Assembly: GCF_029961145.1 (NCBI RefSeq)
Contig: NZ_JASBRG010000001.1
Coordinates: 434,001-498,000, forward strand
Length of the DNA: 64,000 nucleotides
From: Pinibacter soli
Lineage (GTDB): Bacteria > Bacteroidota > Bacteroidia > Chitinophagales > Chitinophagaceae
Reading direction: 5' to 3'
In this document: piece after piece, positions 49,567 through 57,354 of the stretch
Numbering within the stretch: the stretch's first letter is position 1
How the letters are laid out: every line of letters starts with the position of its first letter
Made by a program: the position numbers and the translations under genes
The notes under the pieces: model-generated
What the model saw: the letters and a program-made list of their open reading frames with translations, nothing else
Database searches by the model: none
What the model was told of the DNA's origin: nothing

Positions 49567-50414
49567 TGATTTTTTTGTGTTGCCTCTTCCAAAGCTTTAC
49601 GTTCATCGAGCTGCAAGTTTTCCACTACATTGACGAATTGGACGCTCGAAAAGTTGGTAGCTGTCTTTAATTTTAATGTATAAAAGTTACTACTTGCGTC
49701 ATTTACAATTTCCGCTACTGTTCCAATCATAATATTTGGCGGAAAAATGGACGACAGATCACTTGTAAGCACAGAATCGCCTTTAGCTATCGGAGCGCTC
49801 TTAGGAATGTTTTTAAGGAAAATATATTGCGGACTGGCACCATCCCATTCTACGCGGCCACGGTCGCCACTCTTTTTCAATTTAGCATCTACTTTAAACT
49901 GGCGATTCAGCACGCTCATAACCGTTGAGAAGTTTTCGCTCACATTGACTATGCGTCCTACAATTCCCTGCGACCCTATCACGCCCATGTCTGCATGAAG
50001 GCCCTGCTTAGCGCCCCGGTGCAGCATGAAGTAATTGGTTTGTGTAGTAACAAAATTACCCACCACTTTGGCTTCGTAATATTGATATTTCTGATATTTA
50101 AGAATACTGTCTACTCTTATAGAATCTACTACTATTTTCTTTGTGATATCGTAGCTTTCGTAGTTTTCCCTGAGCATCTTGCGCAACTCAAGATTTTCAT
50201 GAACAAGCGCCTCATTGGTTTTCTTAAGCTGGAAATAGTATTCCACGCTATTGTATTTCTGGCTAACCCTGCCGGTTACCTCATTTGAAAAACCGTTGAA
50301 AACGGCCTCATGATATTTGTTGAAACGAAAAAGAAAGGATAATGCAATTATCTGTAGCACCAGGAACAGTAAAAAGTTGGAGTACCTCCTAATGAACAGA
50401 AAAATATTACGCAT
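49563..50414 (-). CDS. mreC: Rod shape-determining protein MreC
   Basis: Periplasmic, membrane-anchored scaffold of the elongasome. N-terminal helix (about 9-29), a coiled coil (about 60-100, LKKTNEALVHENLELRKML), then the two-domain beta-barrel: AKVVGNFVTTQTNYFMLHRG, MGVIGSQGIVGRIVNVSENF, STVMSVLNRQFKVDAKL, KGDSVLTSDLSSIFPPNIMIG. 283 residues, standard. Between mreB and mreC lies a 95-bp palindrome; mreC overlaps mreD by 4 nt. Confidence 0.93.
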   Translation of the reverse strand: MRNIFLFIRRYSNFLLFLVLQIIALSFLFRFNKYHEAVFNGFSNEVTGRVSQKYNSVEYYFQLKKTNEALVHENLELRKMLRENYESYDITKKIVVDSIRVDSILKYQKYQYYEAKVVGNFVTTQTNYFMLHRGAKQGLHADMGVIGSQGIVGRIVNVSENFSTVMSVLNRQFKVDAKLKKSGDRGRVEWDGASPQYIFLKNIPKSAPIAKGDSVLTSDLSSIFPPNIMIGTVAEIVNDASSNFYTLKLKTATNFSSVQFVNVVENLQLDERKALEEATQKNQ

Positions 50415-50426
50415 ATGGGGGGAAGA

Positions 50427-50521
50427 AATTAGGAATTAGAAATTAGGAATTAGAGATTAGGAAGGAACAAGACTATAAACGATGTTCTGATTCCTAACTC
50501 CTAATTCCTAATTCCTGATTT
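50427..50521. repeat. Word-built inverted repeat, AATTAGGAATTAG family
   Basis: The left arm (50427-50464) is AAATTAGGAATTAGAAATTA and onward. The right arm (50488-50521) is TGATTCCTAACTCCTAATTC and onward. It lies between mreB and mreC, inside the conserved cell-shape operon, and so may lower expression of mreC relative to mreB. One arm ends at the mreB stop codon. Confidence 0.85.
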
Positions 50522-51547
50522 TTATCTCATTACAAATGGGTAGCGATCGTAGTGTTTTAAAGCTATACCTGTACCGCGAACAACACTCTTTAACGGATCA
50601 TCTGCAATGTGTACAGGCAACTTAATTTTTTGAGCAAGTCTTTTATCAAGACCGCGTAGCAGGGCACCACCACCTGTCAGGTACAGACCGCGGCGATAAA
50701 TATCTGAAGCCAGCTCCGGAGGCGTTGTTTCGAGTGCTTTCAAAATCGCTTCTTCTATTTTGAAAATGGATTTATCAAGCGCTTCTGCAATTTCCTGGTA
50801 GCTTACCATAATTTGTTTTGGAATACCTGTTACAAGGTCACGACCGTTTACAGGCAAATCATCCGGCGGATTTTCAAGATCTTTCATTGCGGCACCGATC
50901 TGAATTTTGATCTGCTCGGCAGTACGCTCACCAATCAGCAAGCTGTGGTAGCGGCGAAGCGCTTCCATAATGTCGGCCGTAAATTCATCACCGGCGATAC
51001 GGATACTTTGATCACAAACGATACCGGCCAAAGCGATTACGGTAATACCTGTGGTACCACCGCCTATATCGATGATCATGTTACCAACGGGCTCTTCTAC
51101 ATCGATACCAATACCGAGTGCAGCAGCCATTGGCTCATGCAGCAGATAAACTTCCTTTGCGCCTGCTTGCTCAGCACTGTCACGCACCGCACGTTTCTCA
51201 ACCTCTGTAATGCTTGAAGGAATGCAAATCATCATTCTCCAGCTTGGTGAAAAGATCGGTTTTTTGGGATAAACCATCTTGATCATTTCACGGAGCATTA
51301 ATTCTGCCGCGTTGAAGTCAGCGATTACGCCATCTTTCAGCGGACGAATAGTGCGGATGCTTTCATGCGTTTTTTCGTGCATCATCAGGGCCCTTTTGCC
51401 TACCGCGAGAACGTTCTTAGGGTTATTCCTGTCCAGCGCAACAATTGAAGGCTCGTTTACTACCACTTCATCGTTGTGAATGATAAGGGTATTTGCAGTA
51501 CCCAGATCTATTGCTATTTCCTGTGTAAAAAAATTAAAAAGGCCCAT
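50522..51547 (-). CDS. mreB: Rod shape-determining protein MreB
   Basis: Bacterial actin that forms membrane filaments and guides the elongasome. N-terminal FTQEIAIDLGTANTLI with the phosphate-binding region, VNEPSIVAL, IDIGGGTTGITVIAL (second phosphate loop), and YLTGGGALLRGLDKRL at the end. 341 residues, standard. First gene of the mreB-mreC-mreD-mrdA-rodA order, the classical cell-shape cluster, here all on the minus strand. A hairpin with 15-bp arms (51614-51669) lies in its upstream region. Confidence 0.97.
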   Translation of the reverse strand: MGLFNFFTQEIAIDLGTANTLIIHNDEVVVNEPSIVALDRNNPKNVLAVGKRALMMHEKTHESIRTIRPLKDGVIADFNAAELMLREMIKMVYPKKPIFSPSWRMMICIPSSITEVEKRAVRDSAEQAGAKEVYLLHEPMAAALGIGIDVEEPVGNMIIDIGGGTTGITVIALAGIVCDQSIRIAGDEFTADIMEALRRYHSLLIGERTAEQIKIQIGAAMKDLENPPDDLPVNGRDLVTGIPKQIMVSYQEIAEALDKSIFKIEEAILKALETTPPELASDIYRRGLYLTGGGALLRGLDKRLAQKIKLPVHIADDPLKSVVRGTGIALKHYDRYPFVMR

Positions 51548-51613
51548 GTTTTAAGAGTCAGAATTTTGAAAAGAATAACGCATGCAAATTTGATGCAAAT
51601 AATTCGATTGACA

Positions 51614-51669
51614 AAGCAAAACCGCTTTGCTTCTAATCATTTTTTATTTTAAAAGCAAAGCGGTTTGCG
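51614..51669. repeat. Hairpin upstream of mreB
   Basis: AGCAAAACCGCTTTGCTT (51614-51632) pairs with AAAAGCAAAGCGGTTTGC (51651-51668) around a 20-nt A/T-rich loop, with one bulge. It starts 67 nt upstream of the mreB start. It could lie in the mreB leader RNA or end transcription from upstream. Both arms also contain the internal palindrome-like CAAAGCGG/CCGCTTTG. Confidence 0.7.
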
Positions 51670-51938
51670 ATTTCATCATGATTCTTTAGCAAGATAAGCA
51701 AAATGAAAATACAAGGGTGCTAACATTTTTTGATGCCTGGCTTTCGAATTTGAAAATTTGAGGATTTGAAAATTTGAAAATGCTTTAGGTGCGTCCTTTT
51801 TGAATACTTATTGCTCCCGAAAACATTGGAGAGTTAATTTGAAAAGTGAAAAGTTGCACAGAAAGCATTTTCAAATTCTCATATTTTCAAATAAAGCACA
51901 ATCTTGAAATCCGCCATCAAAAAGCTGTCTGCCCCTGG
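51670..51938. other. Intergenic region between tryptophan dioxygenase and the mreB leader
   Basis: About 270 bp that hold the palindrome at 51749-51893 and otherwise no ORF. Flanking sequence is A/T-rich with no clear promoter. Confidence 0.5.
51749..51893. repeat. Word-built inverted repeat, AATTTGAAAATTTG family, copy 2
   Basis: The left arm (51749-51783) is GAATTTGAAAATTTGAGG, then ATTTGAAAATTTGAAAATG. The right arm (about 51866-51893) is GCATTTTCAAATTCTC and ATATTTTCAAAT. The loop is about 80 nt and contains a weak inner TTGAAAAGTGAAAAG word. Confidence 0.75.
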
Positions 51939-52985
51939 TTACTTTATAAACCCAAGTCGCTTTTCCATCTCCGGACTTAATTCCGGAAGTTTTCTTCTTT
52001 CGATTAAAAAACTGGTGAGTCGTGCAATTTCCTTGAAAATGTAATGCTTGTCCAGCGCGGCTTTCAGGTAATCTCTCCCGGAACTGCCACCAGTTCCCAA
52101 CCTTGTTCCGATGATTCTTTGCACCATGCTCATGTGCCTGTATCGCCAAATGCTCAGTTGCTCATCTATTTCTAGTAAGCTGTTCAATAGTTGAAAAGGC
52201 AATTGCAAAATAGGATAACCACGATACAGCATGATGAAAAGTGCGGCCCTGTTCGCTTTTGCGGATAACGATCCGTTTTCTGCTTTTACTGTATCGCTTT
52301 GAAGAAAAATATCATCGAAGTAAGCAAGGTTGCCAAATTCTGCTTCTGACAAACTTTGGCGGTAGCATTCTCTGTAAGTGGCCCAATAAGTATGCGTTCC
52401 GTTTTTATCTTCAAGTCCCTTGAAGTTTTTCCAGTTTTCCGGTTCATTGAAGAACGGCATTCTTTCCAGCCAGCTGTTCACGAGTTCCAGCAAAGATTTT
52501 TCATGCTCCGCTGCTTTGATAATTTCAACTTGCTGTGGCCTTAATTGCGCAGTGTAGTATTCTTGTCCGTGGCGATGCTCAAACTTCAGTCCCAGCTTGG
52601 CTTCTATCGTTTTAAATTGCCAGCTTTGGAAGCCGGATGCGGGTCGCAGCATGTCCCGGAAATCAAGAAAATCCATAGGCGTCATGGTCTCCATGATGTC
52701 GATTTGATGAACCAGCACTTTTAGAATGGTTACGCAACGGTTGAAACGATGAACGATGGTTTGCAATTCAGGCGAATTGTCGTTCATCGGCTGATGCATG
52801 ATGGCTATGGCAGAATCAATTTCAAAAAGCACTTGTTTGAACCATAACTCATACGCCTGGTGGATAACGATGAAAAGCATTTCATCATGCGCATGCAAAC
52901 TTAGTTTGTCGCTTTCGAGTTCTTGTGCATTCAGGATTTTGTCTAGCTGCAGGTAATCGCTGTAATGCACTGCTTTGTTAGTCAT
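51939..52985 (-). CDS. kynA: Tryptophan 2,3-dioxygenase
   Basis: Heme enzyme that opens the indole ring of tryptophan to N-formylkynurenine. Distal-side motif DEMLFIVIHQAYELWFKQ with His42, SGFQSWQF (substrate site), WRYRHMSMVQRIIGTRLG with the proximal His, and GTGGSSGRDYLK (carboxylate loop). From the ATG ending at 52985 (MTNKAVHYSDY) the protein has 348 residues, longer than some bacterial members (about 280) because of extra helices. The upstream frame to 53087 is repeat DNA. No kynurenine-pathway neighbour except a distant nadC. Confidence 0.93.
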   Translation of the reverse strand: MTNKAVHYSDYLQLDKILNAQELESDKLSLHAHDEMLFIVIHQAYELWFKQVLFEIDSAIAIMHQPMNDNSPELQTIVHRFNRCVTILKVLVHQIDIMETMTPMDFLDFRDMLRPASGFQSWQFKTIEAKLGLKFEHRHGQEYYTAQLRPQQVEIIKAAEHEKSLLELVNSWLERMPFFNEPENWKNFKGLEDKNGTHTYWATYRECYRQSLSEAEFGNLAYFDDIFLQSDTVKAENGSLSAKANRAALFIMLYRGYPILQLPFQLLNSLLEIDEQLSIWRYRHMSMVQRIIGTRLGTGGSSGRDYLKAALDKHYIFKEIARLTSFLIERRKLPELSPEMEKRLGFIK

Positions 52986-53007
52986 GTTTAATTTAGTTTG
53001 GCAACGA

Positions 53008-53102
53008 AATGTACGAAGAGTGTACGAAGTACGAAATTCGGTCGGGTACATCACTCTAATGACTTTCGTACATCGTACTTCGTACATCTAACATCGTACA
53101 TC
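53008..53102. repeat. Word-built inverted repeat, GTACGA family, copy 3
   Basis: The left arm (53008-53040) has AATGTACGAAGAGTGTACGA and AGTACGAAATTCG. The right arm (53060-53102) has GACTTTCGTACATCGTAC and TTCGTACATC twice. The left arm ends ACGAAATTCG and the right begins GACTTTCGTAC exactly as in copy 1 at 1305-1395, so they share an origin. Lies between purD and the dioxygenase gene. Confidence 0.8.
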
Positions 53103-53106
53103 CCCG

Positions 53107-54384
53107 CTACATAAACTCGTAGCCTATATCTTTTCTGAAATACATTCCGTCAAATTCAATATCGGCAAGGGTTTGCTTAGATTTATTGATGGCGTCGCTT
53201 ACAGAATCGCCGTAAGAAGTAGCGCAGAGAACACGGCCGCCTGCGGTTACCACCTTATCTTTTTGTGCAGCAGTACCGGCATGGAATACCATGGTGTCGC
53301 CGGAAACTGTTTTGCCGCCCAGCCCTTTTATTTCAAAACCTTTTTTGTAATCACCAGGATAGCCGCCGCTTACCGCTACTACTGTGCAGGCAACACGGCT
53401 ATCATGCTCGATTTTCTGGCTGTTCAGCGTGCCATTTTGCGTAGCGATGAAAAGATCTACAAGATCGTTTTTTAACCTTGGCATTACCACTTCCGTTTCG
53501 GGATCGCCCATGCGGCAGTTGTATTCAATTACGAAAGGGTCGTTTCCAACTTTGATCAACCCGAAAAATACAAATCCTTTGTACGTGATATTGTCCTTGT
53601 AAAGCCCGTCGATAGTAGGCTTTATAATAGTATCGGTTACTTTTTTCATGAAAGTAGCATCTGCAAATGGAACCGGGCTTACCGCGCCCATACCGCCAGT
53701 GTTGAGGCCTGTATCTCCTTCACCAATTCTTTTATAGTCCTTTGCTTCAGGCAGTAACACATAGTTTTTACCGTCTGTTAAAGCAAACATGCTCAATTCA
53801 ATTCCATCCAGAAATGCTTCTACGACTACTTTTTTGCTGGCGTCGCCAAATTTGCTTTGCTGGATCATTTGCTCAAATTCTGCCAGCGCTTCTTCATGCG
53901 ATTGACAAATAAGAACGCCTTTCCCTGCCGCCAAACCGTCTGCTTTCAACACGATTGGCAATGAGTGATTCTTAAGATAAGTAACACCATCCTGGTAATT
54001 ATTAGCGTCAAACTCAGCGTAGGCCGCAGTTGGGATATTGTGTCTCTTCATGAAAGCTTTTGCGTAAGCCTTGCTACCTTCCAGTTTTGCGCCTTCGTGC
54101 GAAGGACCGATCACGGAGATGGAAGAACTGTTTGTTTTAAAGTAATCATACACGCCCTTCACCAATGGATCTTCCGGCCCTACGACGATCATTTCCACGT
54201 TATTGCTGTCGCAAAACTTTTTAATGGCATCAAAATCTGTTGCCGAAATTGCAACATTGGTACCGCATTGTGCCGTACCGGCATTTCCAGGAGCTATAAA
54301 GAGTTTTGAGCATTTGCTGCTTTGAGAAAGTTTCCACGCCAGCGCATGTTCCCTGCCGCCTGAGCCTAAAAGAAGAATGTTCAT
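53107..54384 (-). CDS. purD: Phosphoribosylamine--glycine ligase
   Basis: Second step of purine synthesis: joins phosphoribosylamine and glycine with ATP. ATP-grasp enzyme with MNILLLGSGGREHALAWKL at the N-terminus, IVLKADGLAAGKGVLIC (ATP-binding strand), GLNTGGMGAVSPVPF, FVIEYNCRMGDPETEVVMPR, and the C-terminal domain with VVAVSGGYPGDYKKG. 425 residues, standard. Single gene with its own promoter; the other pur genes are elsewhere. Confidence 0.96.
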   Translation of the reverse strand: MNILLLGSGGREHALAWKLSQSSKCSKLFIAPGNAGTAQCGTNVAISATDFDAIKKFCDSNNVEMIVVGPEDPLVKGVYDYFKTNSSSISVIGPSHEGAKLEGSKAYAKAFMKRHNIPTAAYAEFDANNYQDGVTYLKNHSLPIVLKADGLAAGKGVLICQSHEEALAEFEQMIQQSKFGDASKKVVVEAFLDGIELSMFALTDGKNYVLLPEAKDYKRIGEGDTGLNTGGMGAVSPVPFADATFMKKVTDTIIKPTIDGLYKDNITYKGFVFFGLIKVGNDPFVIEYNCRMGDPETEVVMPRLKNDLVDLFIATQNGTLNSQKIEHDSRVACTVVAVSGGYPGDYKKGFEIKGLGGKTVSGDTMVFHAGTAAQKDKVVTAGGRVLCATSYGDSVSDAINKSKQTLADIEFDGMYFRKDIGYEFM

Positions 54385-54432
54385 TGAGTTGAGCTATTAT
54401 ATTTTAAGTAAATATGAGGCTGAAAAACGGAG

Positions 54433-54461
54433 CAAAAGTAGAAAATATATAAACTAAGCAA
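54433..54461 (-). promoter_or_regulatory. Promoter of purD
   Basis: On the minus strand TTG (54461-54459), 18 nt, TACTTTTG (54440-54433). The leader to the ATG would be about 42 nt. Fits the Bacteroidota consensus except for one base of spacing. Confidence 0.55.
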
Positions 54462-54577
54462 CTTTATTTTGATAAAATGCTGCCTGATAAAGGTCGCGTT
54501 TGATTACATGTTACAATTAATCAGTATTTTGGGCACTTTATCAACCTAAATTAAACTGAGAACAGAAATTTCGCCGT

Positions 54578-56278
54578 ATGGATACAGCAGTAGCAACCGC
54601 TAGCCCGGCTAGCAAAACCAGCAAAAAACACCCAAAAGGGCTCTGGGTTCTTTTTTCGACGGAGATGTGGGAGCGATTTAACTTTTACGGAATGCGTACT
54701 CTCCTTACCCTATTTATCGTGAATTCACTGATGATGAGTAAAGAAACCTCATCGTTGATTTATGGGGGCTTTCTGGGATTGTGTTATTTAACTCCGATGC
54801 TCGGAGGATTTATTTCCGACAGATTTCTTGGTAACAGATATTGTATCATTCTTGGTGGTACTTTAATGGCAATCGGACAGATGTTCCTGTTTACCAGTGC
54901 CAGTGTTTTCGGTGGCAACCTGGAATTCGCAAAAACATTGTTGTACATCGGTCTGGGCGTAATCATTCTTGGTAACGGCTTTTTCAAACCAAACATTTCT
55001 TCGATGGTTGGAAGCTTGTATCCTGCACAGGAAAAAAACAAGCTGGATACCGCCTTTACCATTTTCTACATGGGTATTAACGTGGGGGCGTTCCTTGGTC
55101 AGTTCATCTGCCCGGTTTTAGGCGATGTTGTTGATGCTGCAGGTCATCGTGACATTCACGCATTCAAATGGGGCTTCCTGGCTGCGTCACTCGCGATGCT
55201 TACGGGAACCATTACATTCTTTTTCTTAAAAGATAAATATGTAAAAACTCCTGAGGGAAGACCTATCGGTGGTTTACCAAAACACAATACAGCTGCAGAT
55301 TTTGCGGAAGGCGAAGCTCAAAATGCGCATTTCACAGGCAAAGCACTAGGTGGTGCAGTAATTGCGTTTGCGATTCTAGCGCTTCTTTTCAATAAAGTTG
55401 CCGGACAAAACGTAATCTACTCAATTATCTACGGTAGTGGTATTTCTCTTGCAGGATTGATCCTTACAGATAAATCATTGACAAAAGTTGAAAGAGACAG
55501 GATCCTTGTTATTTATATTGTTTCCTTCTTTATTATTTTCTTCTGGGCAGCTTTCGAGCAGGCAGGTTCATCACTTACATTTATTGCCGATAACCAGACT
55601 GACAGAAATTTCCTTGGCTGGCAAATGCCACCTTCAATGGTTCAAATCTTCAACGGAATTTTCGTGGTTGCGTTTGCGGTTCCATTCAGCCTTCTTTGGG
55701 ATAAATTGAGAGCGAATGGCAAAGAGCCTATTTCTCCTTTCAAACAAGCTATTGGATTGTTTTTAATTGCACTTAGTTATTTTATTATAGCACATAATGT
55801 AAAAGATCTTGGCAATTCAGGTTTGTTGGCTGTAAAATGGCTGATCCTGCTGTATCTGATCCAAACTTTCGGTGAGCTTTGCTTATCACCAATTGGTCTT
55901 TCCTTGGTAGGTAAACTGGCTCCAAAACGTTTTGCTTCTTTGTTGTTCGGTGTGTTCTTTTTGTCAAATGCATCTGGTTATGCATTAGCAGGAACGTTAG
56001 GTTCTATCCTGCCTGCAACCGGTGAGCAGTTTAAAAAAGCAAACGAAGCAGGTATTAATCTTCAAGGTATTTTGGACAAAACTGTGACTGCTACTCCGGA
56101 GCAATTGAAGTTTCTGGAAACAGCAAAAATCAGTGTAACCAATCCAGTTTTTGCAGGCTTTGAGATCCATAATTTATTCCAATTCTTCATGGTGTTTGTA
56201 GTGCTTTGCGGTGTGGCTTCTGCATTGTTATTTGCACTTACTCCAGTGTTGAAAAAGATGATGCACGGTGTGAGATAA
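54578..56278 (+). CDS. POT/PTR-family peptide transporter (MFS)
   Basis: Proton-coupled di/tripeptide importer. Signature ERFNFYGMRTLLTLF near the N-terminus corresponds to the ExxERFxYY motif, and FTIFYMGINVGAFLG is the PTR2 signature; FIADNQTDRN, LCLSPIGLSLVGKLAPKRF near the C-terminus completes it. Twelve to fourteen hydrophobic helices in 566 residues, with extra hydrophobic segments in the middle as in typical bacterial POT proteins. Divergent from purD; a strong terminator follows. Confidence 0.92.
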   Translation: MDTAVATASPASKTSKKHPKGLWVLFSTEMWERFNFYGMRTLLTLFIVNSLMMSKETSSLIYGGFLGLCYLTPMLGGFISDRFLGNRYCIILGGTLMAIGQMFLFTSASVFGGNLEFAKTLLYIGLGVIILGNGFFKPNISSMVGSLYPAQEKNKLDTAFTIFYMGINVGAFLGQFICPVLGDVVDAAGHRDIHAFKWGFLAASLAMLTGTITFFFLKDKYVKTPEGRPIGGLPKHNTAADFAEGEAQNAHFTGKALGGAVIAFAILALLFNKVAGQNVIYSIIYGSGISLAGLILTDKSLTKVERDRILVIYIVSFFIIFFWAAFEQAGSSLTFIADNQTDRNFLGWQMPPSMVQIFNGIFVVAFAVPFSLLWDKLRANGKEPISPFKQAIGLFLIALSYFIIAHNVKDLGNSGLLAVKWLILLYLIQTFGELCLSPIGLSLVGKLAPKRFASLLFGVFFLSNASGYALAGTLGSILPATGEQFKKANEAGINLQGILDKTVTATPEQLKFLETAKISVTNPVFAGFEIHNLFQFFMVFVVLCGVASALLFALTPVLKKMMHGVR

Positions 56279-56297
56279 ATCTCGTTAATCTATAAAC

Positions 56298-56330
56298 GAA
56301 AAAGACGATGTTAACAGCATCGTCTTTTTT
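56298..56330 (+). terminator. Intrinsic terminator of the peptide transporter gene
   Basis: AAAAAGACGATG (56299-56310) pairs with CATCGTCTTTTTT (56318-56330) around a 7-nt loop. The stem is about 11 bp with a T run, 20 nt after the stop. Confidence 0.85.
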
Positions 56331-56391
56331 ATTGTCTCGGTAATAAATCATGTTATCGAATTGTCTCTCCCTTTCTTTCTCTTTTTCTTTT

Positions 56392-56423
56392 GCCTTGATG
56401 CAAAAGAAACAAAAAATCAAGGC
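56392..56423. repeat. Hairpin CCTTGATGCAAAAGAAACAA type
   Basis: GCCTTGAT, a 16-nt loop GCAAAAGAAACAAAAA, then ATCAAGGC. Sequences of the form TTGATGCAAAAGAAACAAAAA with flanking CTTGAT/ATCAAG are, to my recollection, repeated in many Bacteroidota genomes. Confidence 0.6.
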
Positions 56424-56620
56424 AAACCCGAAGCCTCCGGCCGTTTTGCCTTGCCTTCCCCTCCCCCTGTTCAACTGTCTTGAGTATTGGCGGGCTTTCA
56501 AGAAATTATTACGGCTAAGGCTCTATAGTAAACTATGCGTCTACAAATTACAGCTGCTATGAAATACTACCGATGAAAGTATTGCGACGCAACGATGATG
56601 ACCAACGAACTAATGCCCGG

Positions 56621-56709
56621 TTCATAATCATTGAATAATTGAATAACAGAATAGTTAAAACTTCCATAGAGGCTAGCCCTTCTAATTCCTAATTCCTAAT
56701 TTCTATTTC
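56621..56709. repeat. Word arms of two families next to apaG
   Basis: A TTCAGTTATTCAG-family complement (ATTGAATAATTGAATAACAG, from about 56628) and an AATTAGGAATTAG-family complement (TTCTAATTCCTAATTCCTAA, from 56682). The second reaches the apaG stop codon. Confidence 0.6.
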
Positions 56710-57096
56710 TTAATTGTGCTTAAACGGAACGATCATTTCAAATGCAGGAATGTTCACATCGAATCCTCTCTTGTTACTAAGATTGAGCATGGAGTAAGTG
56801 CCGTACATTTTGCCCATTTCGGTGCGAAGATTGCAGCCGCTAACGTATTGGTAACGTTCACCGGGATTAAGTGTCGGTTGTACACCAACAACACCTTCGC
56901 CTTCTACCTCGCGGTATTGGCCATTGCTGTCGAAAATATGCCAGTGGCGGCGCTGTAACTGAACGGGGAAGTTATTGTGGTTTTCAATACTGATGCGGTA
57001 AGCAAACATAAACTCGGCCGACATTGGGTTTGAGTAGTCCGGCTGATAAAAGGTCTCTACACTTATTTCTATACCTTCTGATATCTTGCTTACCAT
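56710..57096 (-). CDS. apaG: ApaG-domain protein
   Basis: Small beta-sandwich protein of the ApaG family (Co2+/Mg2+ efflux-linked in E. coli genetics, molecular role unclear). 128 residues. Conserved motifs: FAYRISIENHNNFPVQLQRRHWHIFDSNGQ (IENxxxxxVQLxxRHWxI) and GEGVVGVQPTLNPGERYQYVSG (GxGVVGxQPxLxPGExFxYxSG). MGKMYGTYSMLNLSNKRGF ends it. Stands alone, next to a repeat-rich gap. Confidence 0.95.
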   Translation of the reverse strand: MVSKISEGIEISVETFYQPDYSNPMSAEFMFAYRISIENHNNFPVQLQRRHWHIFDSNGQYREVEGEGVVGVQPTLNPGERYQYVSGCNLRTEMGKMYGTYSMLNLSNKRGFDVNIPAFEMIVPFKHN

Positions 57097-57354
57097 TACC
57101 AGGTTTTTGATAAAAATAATGAAAATAACCTAAGGTTTTAATTTTTTGTTACCGAATTATGGGGACGAACGCGTATCGTTAAGATTATCATGGTTTATTA
57201 TGATATTGTTTAAAAGTCATTATCCACCCTAAAAAAGATAATAATCTGCATTTCTTTCTTAAACTAAAAATTATCTTTGCGTCTCCATTTTTTATTGACA
57301 TCTGTTGCTCGCCCTGAGGAGATTCTTTTAAACATTTAGACTAAAAATTCAATT
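57097..57354. other. 258-bp intergenic region (divergent)
   Basis: Between apaG (leftward) and the isocitrate dehydrogenase gene (rightward). Contains an eroded TCATGATTTGTTATGATTT-type word (GATTATCATGGTTTATTATG, 57182 on) with AGATAATAATCTGCATTTC opposite it near 57236. A -7 box is at 57272-57279. No gene is seen. Confidence 0.5.
57272..57279 (+). promoter_or_regulatory. Candidate -7 box of the isocitrate dehydrogenase gene
   Basis: TATCTTTG, a perfect TAnnTTTG, followed by CGTC. It lies 75 nt before the ATG at 57355, giving a leader of about 70 nt. No -33 TTG at the expected distance. Confidence 0.4.

Larger units (their letters stand above)
56331..56709. other. 379-bp repeat-rich gap between the peptide transporter and apaG
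   Basis: Holds a pyrimidine tract (CTCTCCCTTTCTTTCTCTTT, about 56363-56391), a hairpin GCCTTGAT...ATCAAGGC (56392-56423) with a CAAAAGAAACAAAAA loop, a CCTTGCCTTCCCCTCCCCC block, then TTGAATAATTGAATAACAGA (56628-56650) and TCTAATTCCTAATTCCTAAT (56683 on) word arms. The open frames in it (70 and 87 residues) have a biased composition and fit repeat DNA, not genes. Confidence 0.6.

Noticed and set aside
52986-53087. Longer start for tryptophan dioxygenase
   Set aside because: These 34 codons are the left arm of a GTACGA palindrome.
56238-56562. Two small open frames after the peptide transporter
   Set aside because: Composition (Arg/Glu/Lys or Ser/Phe runs) reflects pyrimidine-tract and hairpin repeats, not protein.
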